A DNA stretch of 64,000 nucleotides from Bacillota bacterium (GTDB lineage: Bacteria > Bacillota > Clostridia > Christensenellales > Aristaeellaceae). The notes beneath the pieces are model-generated. The model did no database searches and was not told where the DNA came from. It saw only the letters and a list, made by a program, of their open reading frames with translations. Below, piece by piece: positions 7,869 through 16,882 of this stretch (within the stretch, counting starts at the first letter, position 1; each line of letters begins with the position of its first letter). The translations under genes and the position numbers were made by a program. The stretch is taken from NCBI GenBank assembly GCA_023436585.1, contig JAEZIN010000006.1, positions 1 through 64,000 of the forward strand, given 5' to 3'.

Positions 7869-8966
7869 TCACGCCGCGGCATGTTTCTTGGCTTGCTTCT
7901 TTTTCTTGATTTCCGCAGTGATCCATACCGCCAATGGAATGATCATTTGGAACGGTATGGCGTAAATCTGGTAATACTTCAAAAATCCAAACATCTCCAT
8001 GACGCTGGTGTATACGATGGCGCACAGCGCAACCGCCAGCATGCTGGTGGGCATGACCATTTTTTTGTATTCCTGTATGGTAAATATCTTGGCAATCCCT
8101 TTGGAAGCTGCCGTCAGGCACAGCGTAATCTTCACGATTCCAGCCAGAAGAAAGTTCATGGTGATCGTTCCTTCTATTCTCGTCAGAAAATCACCTAAAT
8201 GCAGGATTCTGGCAGTTGTGTACGAAGGGAAATAGGATGCGCTGATCATGGGTGTTCCCAGAATCATAATATTGCGCAATATGACCAGCACCAATATGAC
8301 CGTGCTGATGGCAATCGCGAACCCGTATAACTTGTACGGGTTGATTTCCTTCCTGACCGCACCGGCCAGGCACAGGAACAGAACCGTTTCCGCCAGGGGA
8401 AAGGTCAATGTTTGATAAGCGCCGCCGGCAATTTTGGTAAATTCCTGCGTTAATACGGGCTCCAGATGGGTAAAATCCAGATCCACCAAACCAAGAAGAA
8501 TTGTAAAAAGAACTGTGAGGGCTACGATCGGGAACATGATAATGGACCACTTGCCCAGTATGTTTTCCCCGCTTCTAGCCAAATACGCCGTAACCAGGAT
8601 AAGCGCCAGCATCATGGGAAGCTGGGGCGTTTCCGGGAACGCCACAATCTGCAAAAATTCCGTGAAATTGCGCAGCACCAGGGCACAAAGATGCAGCGCG
8701 TACCAAGTAACCAGCAGGATCAATACCCTCCCGATGATCTTCCCAAATAAAATCTCCATGATGTCGAACAGGTCCGTTTCAGGGAACAGGCGCATGATCC
8801 TGGCATACAAGAGCAGCAGCGGAACCATCATAACGGCGGCCATAAGAAGGGAAATCCACGCATCCTGTCCCGCTTGGCCGCTGACACCGACAACCACGCT
8901 GCTGCCAAAAACAAACAGGATTAGCATGAATACCCCCTGGGATAGGGTAATCGGTTCCTTGCGCAT
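7869..8966 (-). CDS. gerB: Spore germination receptor B subunit, GerAB/GerKB family permease
   Basis: A 365-residue integral membrane protein with about ten hydrophobic segments, of the GerAB family (APC superfamily transporter fold). In germinant receptors the B subunit binds the nutrient germinant in the spore inner membrane. Visible family features are the N-terminal ITLSQGVFMLILFVFGS, the acidic-flanked second span and a Lys/Ala-rich C-terminal end. It is the last gene of the gerA-gerC-small ORF-gerB operon and ends at a bidirectional terminator. The germinant specificity cannot be predicted. Confidence 0.92.
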   Translation of the reverse strand: MRKEPITLSQGVFMLILFVFGSSVVVGVSGQAGQDAWISLLMAAVMMVPLLLLYARIMRLFPETDLFDIMEILFGKIIGRVLILLVTWYALHLCALVLRNFTEFLQIVAFPETPQLPMMLALILVTAYLARSGENILGKWSIIMFPIVALTVLFTILLGLVDLDFTHLEPVLTQEFTKIAGGAYQTLTFPLAETVLFLCLAGAVRKEINPYKLYGFAIAISTVILVLVILRNIMILGTPMISASYFPSYTTARILHLGDFLTRIEGTITMNFLLAGIVKITLCLTAASKGIAKIFTIQEYKKMVMPTSMLAVALCAIVYTSVMEMFGFLKYYQIYAIPFQMIIPLAVWITAEIKKKKQAKKHAAA

Positions 8967-8999
8967 GGCACATTCCTTTCCGTTTGCCGCATCCGGTTT

Positions 9000-9221
9000 T
9001 CATTGTTTGATCATGGGAAATAAAGCGTCAATCAGTTTCGTAATCGGCATGGTGGGGGAGGGTACCGGAACATTCATAGTATGAAGGATCAGTACGCTCA
9101 AGCTGACAAGCATCAGTGCGAAGTATATGATTTTTCCCTTGGTGTCGAATGCACTCCATTCGGGCAGCAGGTCAAAGGCAAGGATGGCCAGGAAAGTCAC
9201 AACAACAATCACTGCGATCAC
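9000..9221 (-). CDS. Small two-TM protein in germinant receptor operon (candidate D-type subunit)
   Basis: A 73-residue protein with two membrane spans: one starting at the N-terminus (VIAVIVVVTFLAILAF) and a second (IIYFALMLVSLSVLIL). The start is the GTG at 9221, which overlaps the gerC stop as GTGA and has GGAGGAG upstream. Small two-span proteins of about this size (D proteins) accompany ger operons in Bacillus and modulate receptor function. The size, topology and position fit that class, but I cannot verify homology. Confidence 0.7.
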   Translation of the reverse strand: MIAVIVVVTFLAILAFDLLPEWSAFDTKGKIIYFALMLVSLSVLILHTMNVPVPSPTMPITKLIDALFPMIKQ

Positions 9222-10375
9222 TTGGGCTCCTCCAGCTTGGTGCTTTTCGTGTAAGCGGAGTTTGCGATGTTTACTTTGGCATGAACCGTAACATCCAGCG
9301 TGGGGAACAATGCATCCCAGTAGCTGGAGACGGATTTCCACAGCTTATTGTTTTTTTTGCGAATGTCATTGCCAAACCCGAATATATCAGCGCCGTACTC
9401 GGTTTGTACCTTTTTGATCACATTCTCCATTTCGCGTTTGAGCTTTGCTCCGGCCGCCGCTTCCAGGGATGTGATGGCTTCTTCATCCAATGCATCCATT
9501 TCTTCTCCGATTTCAGCCAGATATACCCTGACCTCCGTGTCCACTTCGATCATCAGTTTTCCATCCTCTACGGAGAATGATGTTTTTGAACTGTTTTCTG
9601 AAATTTCCAGGGATACATTGTCCTCTTTCCCCTCTTTTGTGGAAAGGGTCAGGATGCCCCCTTTCACTTCATTCACAACAAACAAGTAGTATTTGGTGAG
9701 CTCCGGCGTAAGGTATCCCAGCATCGTTTCCCCTTTAAAGACAGCTATGCCATTGGCTTCGATGGCAGGTTCCCCATTATTGACAATCTTGTGAAAGGCA
9801 GGAAGTGCCAGGGCCAATCCTTCTGTTTTCAGCGTATCGTACACTTGATACAGCATGATGCTGCTGGTAGAGGAAGTCGCTGTCTGGTCATCCATGACAA
9901 TTTGTCCTATCTCATAAGCGATGATGGGGTTGTTGACCCCCTTCACCCTAAGGAGCTCCGCGGCTGTTTTTTCCTGGGAAACAATGATATGCACCGTTTC
10001 CCTAAGCTCCGCGTCCCTTAAGAACCAGTCAATCAAGTGCATGAGGTGCCCCGTTTTGGCGATTTCTTCGCTTATGATCAGAATTTGCTCATTTCCGAAA
10101 AACAGTCTTTTTTCCAAGCGCTTTTTCGCGTTTCTGGCCGCATCAAATATCGTTTTCCCGGTTGATTCGATGAGCCTTGGCTTTGGTCCGCTGGTCTTGG
10201 CATCGGATACGTCGACCGTTTCATAGACCACTCTCAATTCACCGCTTTCCTGATCTATGTCTACGGCCATGCCTGCTACAATGGCTATTTGATTCAGGCC
10301 CCTGTAGTTCCAGCATCCGCACAAAAGGAAAAGAAGCGATACGCACAGAACCGCCAATAAGGCTCTTTTACGCAT
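9218..10375 (-). CDS. gerC: Spore germination receptor C subunit, Ger(x)C family lipoprotein
   Basis: A 385-residue lipoprotein of the Ger(x)C family: signal peptide MRKRALLAVL, lipobox LLCGC, then the typical WNYRGLNQIAIVAGMAVDID and FGNEQILIISEEIAKTG. Anchored to the outer leaflet of the spore inner membrane, it completes the GerA-B-C receptor. I place the start at the ATG at 10375 (GGGGAAGG upstream) rather than 4 codons earlier, where the SD would abut the codon. It overlaps the gerA end by 8 bases and the next small gene by 4 bases, indicating translational coupling. Confidence 0.93.
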   Translation of the reverse strand: MRKRALLAVLCVSLLFLLCGCWNYRGLNQIAIVAGMAVDIDQESGELRVVYETVDVSDAKTSGPKPRLIESTGKTIFDAARNAKKRLEKRLFFGNEQILIISEEIAKTGHLMHLIDWFLRDAELRETVHIIVSQEKTAAELLRVKGVNNPIIAYEIGQIVMDDQTATSSTSSIMLYQVYDTLKTEGLALALPAFHKIVNNGEPAIEANGIAVFKGETMLGYLTPELTKYYLFVVNEVKGGILTLSTKEGKEDNVSLEISENSSKTSFSVEDGKLMIEVDTEVRVYLAEIGEEMDALDEEAITSLEAAAGAKLKREMENVIKKVQTEYGADIFGFGNDIRKKNNKLWKSVSSYWDALFPTLDVTVHAKVNIANSAYTKSTKLEEPK

Positions 10376-11921
10376 TGCCTTCCCCATCCTTCCCGCTCAT
10401 GCGGACAATATTTTGGGTCATGCCCTTGGAACGCAAATGCATTTTCCACCAAGGCGCACGGAACGCTATATCCTTGATCCCCTGGAAGCGGAAGCTGCCC
10501 CCCAGCGATATTTGCGGCACGCCAAAGGAGGTTATATTCAGCATGTGGATCATCATTGCGGAAGTAGCCAGCACAAACCCGAAGAACCCGAAAAAGGAGG
10601 ATAGTGCCAGTATAAAAAAACGAAGATAGATGACAGGAGCGTTGAGTTTCGGCACAAGAAGGTTGGTGATGCCCGTGGTAGCCACCACAATGATCATGGG
10701 CGCGGCTACCAGCCTGGCCTCCACAGCCGCCTGGCCAATGACCAGCGCGCCGACAATGCTCAGGGCCTGGCCTACATTGGTGGGCATTCGGATGCCTGTT
10801 TCCCGAAGAATATCAAAAACAAGCAGCATGATAAATGCTTCCACCGCTGCCGGAAACGGTACGCTTGAACGTTCGGCCGCAATGCTGATTAACAGGGGAG
10901 TAGGGAGCATTTCATGGTGAAAGGCCACCACTGCGATATAGATGCCCGGCACGCCGACGGTCAAAAAGAAACCCAAGATCCTTAACATCCTGGCGAAGGA
11001 TGTATAATAAAAGCTAAGGTAATAATCTTCGCTGCTTTGGAAGTTCTCAATGAAAAGATAGGGCACGGTAATGACAACGGGGGAACCGTCCACCAGGATG
11101 GCGACGCGTCCCTCCAGCATCTTGCCTACCGTCACATCCGGCCGTTCTGTAAGCCCCGCCGAGCGGAACAAAGCCCATTTTTTTTCCCGGATTAATTCCG
11201 TGATATAGTTGCTGTCCAGAACAGCGTCTATATCGATCTGGTTCAGACGTTTGAAAACCTCATCCACTATTTCTTGATTGGCGATGCCGTTTATGTAGCA
11301 TACACATATGCTGGTTTTGCTCTGCCTGCCTAAGGAGAGGAATTTCATTTTCAGCTCGTTGGTGCGCAGCTTCCTGCGTATGAAGGAAAGGTTCTGCATG
11401 ATGGATTCCGTGAATCCCTCCCTGGGGCCGCTCAGTATTTTTTCGCTTTCCGGCTCTGTGGTGGAACGGGTCGAAAAGCCCTTTGTATTGAGCAGCAGCG
11501 CTTTTGCGATGCCATCGGCAAACAGCACCGTGTCCCCATAGCTTATGGCTTCGATGATTTTCAAAAAATCCGTCGTCTGTTCCGCTTCCGCGATTTGAAT
11601 CACCTGGTTTTGAAGCGTATCCAAAAGGGATGGACCGGGAACGGCGCTGCCTGATATCATCAGCGGCCTTAATATATTGTCATTGATGATGGAGGAGTTC
11701 ACCACGCCGTCGCAAAAAGCTATGCCAAAGCGTAATTCCTTTACCTGATTGTTTTGTACGACCTTCATCCGCAAAATATCCACATCGGAAAAAAGCCCTT
11801 TGATAACGGCCATGTTTTGATCCAGGGAGACGGAAAGCTCTTCTGATTTGTGCTTTTCGTTGATGCTCTGTACTTTTTTTTCAACGATTTTTTTTCTGTC
11901 CGTGTTCCTTTTGCTAAGCAT
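10368..11921 (-). CDS. gerA: Spore germination receptor A subunit, GerA family
   Basis: A 517-residue GerA family protein. A large N-terminal hydrophilic part (~290 residues) with the conserved stretch VGKMLEGRVAILVDGSP is followed by about five membrane spans and a C-terminal cytosolic tail, as in GerAA/GerKA. In the assembled receptor the A subunit forms the oligomeric ion channel. The ATG at 11921 is chosen for its GGAGGG upstream; two earlier in-frame ATGs (11945, 11936) are poorly placed. It is the first gene of the ger operon, starting only 32 bases from the terminator of the preceding operon, so its (probably forespore-specific) promoter must overlap that region. Confidence 0.93.
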   Translation of the reverse strand: MLSKRNTDRKKIVEKKVQSINEKHKSEELSVSLDQNMAVIKGLFSDVDILRMKVVQNNQVKELRFGIAFCDGVVNSSIINDNILRPLMISGSAVPGPSLLDTLQNQVIQIAEAEQTTDFLKIIEAISYGDTVLFADGIAKALLLNTKGFSTRSTTEPESEKILSGPREGFTESIMQNLSFIRRKLRTNELKMKFLSLGRQSKTSICVCYINGIANQEIVDEVFKRLNQIDIDAVLDSNYITELIREKKWALFRSAGLTERPDVTVGKMLEGRVAILVDGSPVVITVPYLFIENFQSSEDYYLSFYYTSFARMLRILGFFLTVGVPGIYIAVVAFHHEMLPTPLLISIAAERSSVPFPAAVEAFIMLLVFDILRETGIRMPTNVGQALSIVGALVIGQAAVEARLVAAPMIIVVATTGITNLLVPKLNAPVIYLRFFILALSSFFGFFGFVLATSAMMIHMLNITSFGVPQISLGGSFRFQGIKDIAFRAPWWKMHLRSKGMTQNIVRMSGKDGEGNA

Positions 11922-11953
11922 CCGCTCACCCTCCATCCCGCCCATCAGGACAT

Positions 11954-12006
11954 TAAAAAAAGACGCATCAACGCCGCTTCGGGTTTGCCCGCGGCTTTTT
12001 TGCGTC
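11954..12006 (-). terminator. Strong terminator closing the priA-to-small-ORF operon
   Basis: A two-tier hairpin on the minus strand: outer AGACGCA/TGCGTCT, inner GCCGC/GCGGC, and GGG/CCC at the tip, followed by seven T. It begins two bases after the stop codon of the 42-residue ORF. The inner stem also has a T-run on the plus strand. Confidence 0.85.
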
Positions 12007-12008
12007 TG

Positions 12009-12137
12009 TCAGTGTTCTACCTTCCTGCGGCTCATGCGGTGCTTTTTTGCAGGAAGGGTGAGCAATATCCGCTCGTTGCTTTTATCCTTTCCGGTCTCCT
12101 GCCGCTGCTGCTCCTTAAAAAAACGCTGATCTGTCAT
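12009..12137 (-). CDS. Small basic ORF (42 residues), function unknown
   Basis: Minus-strand ORF starting MTDQRFFKEQQRQE and ending SRRKVEH, with a strong SD (AGGAGGGG) before the ATG at 12137. It is hydrophilic and rich in Gln, Lys, Arg and Glu. It lies 45 bases after the YpsA-like gene, in the same direction, and is the last gene of the operon: the terminator starts two bases after its stop. The SD quality and exact fit before the terminator argue that it is translated. I recognise no family. Confidence 0.55.
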   Translation of the reverse strand: MTDQRFFKEQQRQETGKDKSNERILLTLPAKKHRMSRRKVEH

Positions 12138-12182
12138 TTCCTGCCCCTCCTACATGGGTATCATGGCAGGAATCCGGCACTT

Positions 12183-12710
12183 TTATGCGGGCGGGACCAC
12201 CAGTATTTGCTTGCCTCGGTGTCTGGCATAGGCCACCGTGGAGGCGGTGCCGCCCTTGGTGACACCGTCAAACCCGGCGATGACAAAATCGCACCTGTCA
12301 ACCATGTACCTGTTGCGGCGGTGGAAGCAGTAGGGGGTATACTTAGACTCGATGGTTACCACTTCATCGGCCAGGCCCAGCAGGATTTGATACGTATGCT
12401 TGTCTTTTGAGCTCCAGAAGGAGGCTTGTTCCGCGTGGGGGCATACCGCAATCAGCCTGAGCCCAAGCTCAGGCCTTGCTTCCCTTAAACCCAGCACGAT
12501 TTGCGCGGCCATGGTATCTACGCCGCGGGCCATACCGCAATAAAAAACGCGGCAGCCCGCTTCAATCATATCCTCTGTGGCCCGGCACAGCTTCAAATAG
12601 TAATCCATGCCGTCCTGCCGTGTTTCATCGCGGCCCCAGGGCAAATGCTCCGGGCGGTGCCCGGTATAGCAGCAGGATATATGGCTGTTTGCGTTCAGCG
12701 GACTATCCAT
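12183..12710 (-). CDS. SLOG/YpsA-like (DUF1273-type) protein
   Basis: A 175-residue protein with CCYTGHRPEHLPWG near the N-terminus, CGMARGVDTMAAQ in the middle and FVIAGFDGVTKGGTASTV near the end: the Rossmann-like SLOG nucleotide-binding pattern seen in YpsA and DprA relatives. Its ligand is unknown; YpsA itself affects cell division and stress in Bacillus. The ATG at 12710 overlaps the rpe stop by 8 bases, so translation is coupled. Confidence 0.75.
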   Translation of the reverse strand: MDSPLNANSHISCCYTGHRPEHLPWGRDETRQDGMDYYLKLCRATEDMIEAGCRVFYCGMARGVDTMAAQIVLGLREARPELGLRLIAVCPHAEQASFWSSKDKHTYQILLGLADEVVTIESKYTPYCFHRRNRYMVDRCDFVIAGFDGVTKGGTASTVAYARHRGKQILVVPPA

Positions 12711-13353
12711 TCTCTTGTTCCAAGGCCCGAATATTCCGCATGATCCCGGCGGGATCATCCGCTGTGAAGAGTGCCGTACCCATCACCAGCGCCGTAGCGC
12801 CGCTTTCTATCAGCAGCTTTGCGTTTTGCGGGCTAACGCCGCCGTCTACCTCGATGATGCCAAGGTAGCCCATGGCACGCAGCTCACGCACCTTCTGCAC
12901 CATGTCAGGCATAAAGGCCTGTCCGCCAAAGCCCGGCTCCACAGTCATCACAAGCACCATATCCAGCATGGGCAGGTACTTTTCCAAATTTCTCACAGGC
13001 GTTCCCGGCTTGATGGAAGCGCCGGCCATTAATCCAAGATCATGAATCATTTCTATAAGAGACTGCAGGGGATGCTCCACTTCCTCATGAACAGTAAGGA
13101 TTTGTGCTCCCGCCGCGGCAAAGATTTCTATAAAGCTTTCCGGATGCTTGACCATCAGGTGGACATCCAGTGGAAGCGCCACTTCTTTTTTCAGCGCCTT
13201 CACCAGCGCCGGGCCGTAGGATAGATTGGGCACAAAGTTGCCGTCCATAATGTCCACATGCAGCCAGTCGCACCCGGCGTCTATCATGCGGCGCACATCC
13301 TCGCCCATGCGCAGGATATCTGCCGCCAGCACGGATGGGGCAATCTTAATCAT
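12703..13353 (-). CDS. rpe: Ribulose-phosphate 3-epimerase
   Basis: A 216-residue TIM-barrel enzyme interconverting D-ribulose 5-phosphate and D-xylulose 5-phosphate in the pentose phosphate pathway. Visible: KIAPSVLAAD, WLHVDIMDGNFVPN (catalytic Asp, metal ligand), DVHLMV, MTVEPGFGGQ and EVDGGVSPQNA (second catalytic Asp). The ATG at 13353 has GGAGGG upstream and overlaps the rsgA stop by 8 bases. The position after rsgA is a common Firmicute arrangement. Confidence 0.97.
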   Translation of the reverse strand: MIKIAPSVLAADILRMGEDVRRMIDAGCDWLHVDIMDGNFVPNLSYGPALVKALKKEVALPLDVHLMVKHPESFIEIFAAAGAQILTVHEEVEHPLQSLIEMIHDLGLMAGASIKPGTPVRNLEKYLPMLDMVLVMTVEPGFGGQAFMPDMVQKVRELRAMGYLGIIEVDGGVSPQNAKLLIESGATALVMGTALFTADDPAGIMRNIRALEQENG

Positions 13354-14221
13354 ACCGTTCCCTCCACAACTGCTTCCATTCACCCAGCAGCGAGTGATAC
13401 CTTGCGATTCGCTCCGCGCTGAGCTCCCCCTTGCTCACCGCCTCCAGCACCCGGCACCCGGGCTCCATGTGGTGGTAGCAGGGGGAAAATTTGCATTGAT
13501 CCTGATAGGGCAAAAACTCAGGATAAAAATCCTGCAAAAGCACGGGGTCCATGGGTTCCGCCATTTCCCACAGGCTGAAGCCGGGGGTATCCAAAACCGT
13601 CAGGCCATCCTTTTCCAGCAGCTCCGCGTGGCGTGTGGTATGGCGGCCGCGTTCGATCCTCTGGCTGATTTCGCCCGTCTTGAGCGACAGGCCGAACAGC
13701 GCGTTGAGCAGCGTGCTTTTTCCTACGCCGGATTGGCCGGCCATGCAGCACAGCTTCCCGCACATATGCTCACGCAGCTGCGCAAGCCCTTCCTCCTGGA
13801 TGGCGCTTACAGGCAGAAAGGAAATGTCCGCGTTTTCATATTCCCTGGCCAGCCGGACTGGAAGAACCGGATCCAGCTCCCGTTTATTGAGTATCAGCAG
13901 CACATCCATCTGCTGCTGGCGCGCGCCAACAAGCAGCCGATCCACCAGCATTAGGTCCGGTGCGGGAGATGGCGCCACCACCACGATCAATAGCTGCACA
14001 TTGGCGGCGGGGGGCCGAATGCTTACGGATATGCGGGGAAGGATTTCCTCCACCCATCCGTGCTCGTCGCCAGTGCCGGGTGTAAATACCACTTTGTCGC
14101 CAACAAGTGGCGTCAGCTTCATGCGGCGGAACTTGCCCTTGGCCCGGAGTATAAATTCCACTCCGGCTTCATCTCTTACGGTATACAGCCCGCCCAGGCC
14201 CAGCACGATCCTGCCCTCCAT
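13346..14221 (-). CDS. rsgA: Ribosome small subunit-dependent GTPase A
   Basis: A 291-residue circularly permuted GTPase that checks late 30S assembly. It has an N-terminal OB-fold (GDKVVFTPG), then the permuted motifs NKRE (G4, usually NKxD) and PVSA (G5), followed by GQSGVGKS (G1) and LDTPGF (G3). The C-terminal zinc-binding segment CKFSPCYHHMEPGC supplies the Cys/His ligands. Located between prkC and rpe, as in Bacillus. RsgA is a known substrate class of PrkC-type kinases, which fits the neighbourhood. Confidence 0.96.
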   Translation of the reverse strand: MEGRIVLGLGGLYTVRDEAGVEFILRAKGKFRRMKLTPLVGDKVVFTPGTGDEHGWVEEILPRISVSIRPPAANVQLLIVVVAPSPAPDLMLVDRLLVGARQQQMDVLLILNKRELDPVLPVRLAREYENADISFLPVSAIQEEGLAQLREHMCGKLCCMAGQSGVGKSTLLNALFGLSLKTGEISQRIERGRHTTRHAELLEKDGLTVLDTPGFSLWEMAEPMDPVLLQDFYPEFLPYQDQCKFSPCYHHMEPGCRVLEAVSKGELSAERIARYHSLLGEWKQLWRERYD

Positions 14222-14238
14222 GAATTAAGGTCAGCCTC

Positions 14239-16146
14239 CTAATTGAGCGTTACGGTACCCTCATATTTGAATTCGCCGTCAAAATAGACCTTATAGGTCA
14301 TCACGCCCGGCATGTTGCTGTACAGCTCGATCTCCGGGTTGGGATCGCTGTCCGCCGCGTGGACGGCGGCATACTTCTCAATCTCCACGCCGTCAAAATC
14401 CACCAGCGTCACCCGCACATGGACGCCGGACGCGGTTTTGGGGATAGTGAGCGTCACGGTCGCCTTGTGGCGCATCCCGTCCGATTCCGCTATGGTGTAG
14501 CTGACCTCCGTGCCCGGCATCACCTGCACGCCGGAAGCAGGCTGCTGGCCAATGACCTTGCCGTCCAGCGCGCTGTCGGCCACTTGCTTCTTTTGCACGT
14601 TTCCTGGCGCAAGGCCGCTTTGCGTAAGCGATGTCCGCGCTTCCTCATCCGTTAAATGGTAGAGCTCCGGGACGATGGCACTGCCGCCGGATACCACCAC
14701 CTGCACCGTATCGCCGGCATTGTAGGGCTCGTTGGCCAACGGTGTTTGAGAAAGAATGGTGTCTATGGGCTCTGTGGAAATTTCCTTTTCAGCGACCGCC
14801 ATGGGGATGCCCATGTTTTGCAGATTCAGCACGGCGCTGCCGTAAAGCATGCCCTTAACGTTTGGCACCAGGCGGACATTGGGGTCGGGGCCTTTGGATA
14901 TGTGAAGGACGATGGTCTCGCCCTTGCGCATATCCGTATCATATTCCGGCGTCTGCAATATGACCACGCCGGCCGGTACGGTGGCATGGTGGATATAGAG
15001 TACTTCCGTCTTCAGCCCGGCCCGCTCGCTCATGCGGATGGCCGTTTGCTCGTCCTGGCCGATGAGGTCCGGGGCAGTGCTGCCGTTGCTGAAGTAATTG
15101 ATGATCTGCGCTCCGCCAAGAAACAGTCCGATAAACACAAGTACAGCCATGAAAACGGTGAGCATCCACCGCAGCGTCTTTCGAATCCTTTGCTTGATTT
15201 TGGCCTGCTGCTGGAGCGCGCTCCGCCTGCGGGCCGTATCGCTGCGGACTGTTTTCACAGGGCCGGTACCCTGGCTGCTCAAGGGCGAGATGGGCTGGCT
15301 GTCGCCCTTGTGGTCCGTAAGGTCCGCTTTGCCTTCCAGCGCCTTTTTCAGGTCCGTAGCCATCTCCAGCGCGCTCTGGTAGCGGAACCTGGGCTCCTTT
15401 TCCATGGCCACCGCCACCACATGGGCTACGGCAGCGGGCACGTCGGGGCTTATCTCCGATATGGGCCTTGGTTTGTTATGCAAATGCTGCATGGCCACGG
15501 CCACGGGGCTGTCGCCGTCAAAGGGCACCTGGCCGGTGAGCATTTCATACATGACCACGCCCACGCTGTAGATATCGCTGGTTTCCGCCACATTGTCGCC
15601 CGAAGCCTGCTCCGGCGAAAAATAATGCACGGAGCCCATGACGCTGTCGCCCTTGGTGAGGGTGGAACTGTTGGCCATGCGGGCGATGCCGAAATCCGCC
15701 ACCTTGATGTGGCCTTCCGACTGCACCAAAATGTTTTGCGGCTTGATATCCCTGTGGATGATGCCGTTGCGGTGGGTATGCTGCAGCGCCGATAGGATGC
15801 GGATGGCGATTTGCGCCGCGGTGGTGTAGGGGAGCTTGCCCTTTTGGCGGATGACTTCCTTGAGCGTCTTGCCCTGAACATATTCCATCACCAGGTAGCG
15901 GCTGTCGCCGTCCATGCCCACGTCCAGAAGGTTTACGATGTTGTGGTGGGATACCTTGCTGGCGGCCTCGGCCTCCCGCTGGAAGCGGCTCAAAAACTCC
16001 TCGTCCTGGCTGAACTCGGGCCGCAATACCTTGATGGCTACACTGTGGCCGGTGCGGGTGTCGATGGCCCGGTAGACGATGGCCATGCCGCCTTTGCCGA
16101 TGGTGTCCAAAATTTGATACCGCTGGGCGATAATGCGTCCCGTCAT
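14239..16146 (-). CDS. prkC: PASTA-domain serine/threonine protein kinase
   Basis: A 635-residue Hanks-type kinase. The cytoplasmic kinase domain (1-~270) shows GKGGMAIVYRA, AIKVL (ATP lysine), HRDIKPQNIL (catalytic Asp), DFGIA and SPEQASG. A juxtamembrane basic linker precedes one TM at about residue 330-350. The extracellular part holds three PASTA repeats, which bind muropeptides or lipid II, and a further C-terminal beta-rich domain (last ~80 residues) absent from minimal PrkC. PrkC senses cell wall fragments and promotes spore germination and growth. It overlaps the phosphatase gene as ATGA, with SD GGAGGT. Confidence 0.96.
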   Translation of the reverse strand: MTGRIIAQRYQILDTIGKGGMAIVYRAIDTRTGHSVAIKVLRPEFSQDEEFLSRFQREAEAASKVSHHNIVNLLDVGMDGDSRYLVMEYVQGKTLKEVIRQKGKLPYTTAAQIAIRILSALQHTHRNGIIHRDIKPQNILVQSEGHIKVADFGIARMANSSTLTKGDSVMGSVHYFSPEQASGDNVAETSDIYSVGVVMYEMLTGQVPFDGDSPVAVAMQHLHNKPRPISEISPDVPAAVAHVVAVAMEKEPRFRYQSALEMATDLKKALEGKADLTDHKGDSQPISPLSSQGTGPVKTVRSDTARRRSALQQQAKIKQRIRKTLRWMLTVFMAVLVFIGLFLGGAQIINYFSNGSTAPDLIGQDEQTAIRMSERAGLKTEVLYIHHATVPAGVVILQTPEYDTDMRKGETIVLHISKGPDPNVRLVPNVKGMLYGSAVLNLQNMGIPMAVAEKEISTEPIDTILSQTPLANEPYNAGDTVQVVVSGGSAIVPELYHLTDEEARTSLTQSGLAPGNVQKKQVADSALDGKVIGQQPASGVQVMPGTEVSYTIAESDGMRHKATVTLTIPKTASGVHVRVTLVDFDGVEIEKYAAVHAADSDPNPEIELYSNMPGVMTYKVYFDGEFKYEGTVTLN

Positions 16147-16850
16147 TGTGCCACCTCCGTTGCCATAAGCAGCACAAGGGATACGTTGTCTCGTCCGCCG
16201 TTGTCCAGCGCCAGTTTCAATAGCTGCTCCGCGGCCTCTTCCAGGGGCCGCGTCTTGAGCGCGCTTTCGATTTCCGATTCATCCACCATGCCGTACAGCC
16301 CGTCGGAGCAGATGAGCCAGATATCGCCCGGCTGCTTGTCCTTGCGGATCACATCCACATCAATGCCGGAGGAGGTTCCCACGGCCCTGGTGATCACATT
16401 CCTGTACGGATGCTTCTTGGCCTTTTCCTTGGTGAGAATGCCCTGGCGCATCATCTCCGCCACCACGGAATGGTCCTGGGTGATCTGGGTGAATACGCCA
16501 TCGCGCAATAAATAGGCGCGGCTGTCGCCCACATGGCCGACAAATACTTCATGGCTGCCTTCCCACAGCACGGTCACCGTGGTGCCCATGCCGTTAAGCG
16601 CGGCATCCTGGCTTTGCTGCTCGTACAGCCTGCGGTTAGCCGCCTGTATGCCCGTTTCCAGCCATTTTTCATTGGGCTCCATGCCGGAAAGCATATCGCC
16701 GATCACCGCCGCGGCGGTATTGCTGGCCACCTCGCCGCCGTTATGGCCGCCCATTCCGTCGGCCACGCCATACAGCCGGCCGGCAAGAAGCAGCGTATCC
16801 TGATTGTTGGGTCTTACCCATCCGGCATGGGTCCTGGCTGCCACAATCAT
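16143..16850 (-). CDS. prpC: PP2C-family Ser/Thr phosphatase (Stp/PrpC)
   Basis: A 235-residue PPM-type phosphatase that reverses the phosphorylation made by the adjacent kinase. Metal-binding motifs are visible: RPNNQD near the N-terminus, GVADGMGGH, GHVGDSRAYLL, SDGLYGM and GGRDNVSLV. The ATG at 16850 is chosen for the SD AAGGAGGG; longer upstream in-frame sequence overlaps rlmN and lacks similarity. Kinase and phosphatase are translationally coupled. Confidence 0.95.
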   Translation of the reverse strand: MIVAARTHAGWVRPNNQDTLLLAGRLYGVADGMGGHNGGEVASNTAAAVIGDMLSGMEPNEKWLETGIQAANRRLYEQQSQDAALNGMGTTVTVLWEGSHEVFVGHVGDSRAYLLRDGVFTQITQDHSVVAEMMRQGILTKEKAKKHPYRNVITRAVGTSSGIDVDVIRKDKQPGDIWLICSDGLYGMVDESEIESALKTRPLEEAAEQLLKLALDNGGRDNVSLVLLMATEVAQ

Positions 16851-16882
16851 GGTATCCCTCCTTGGTATAGGATAGATAGCAT

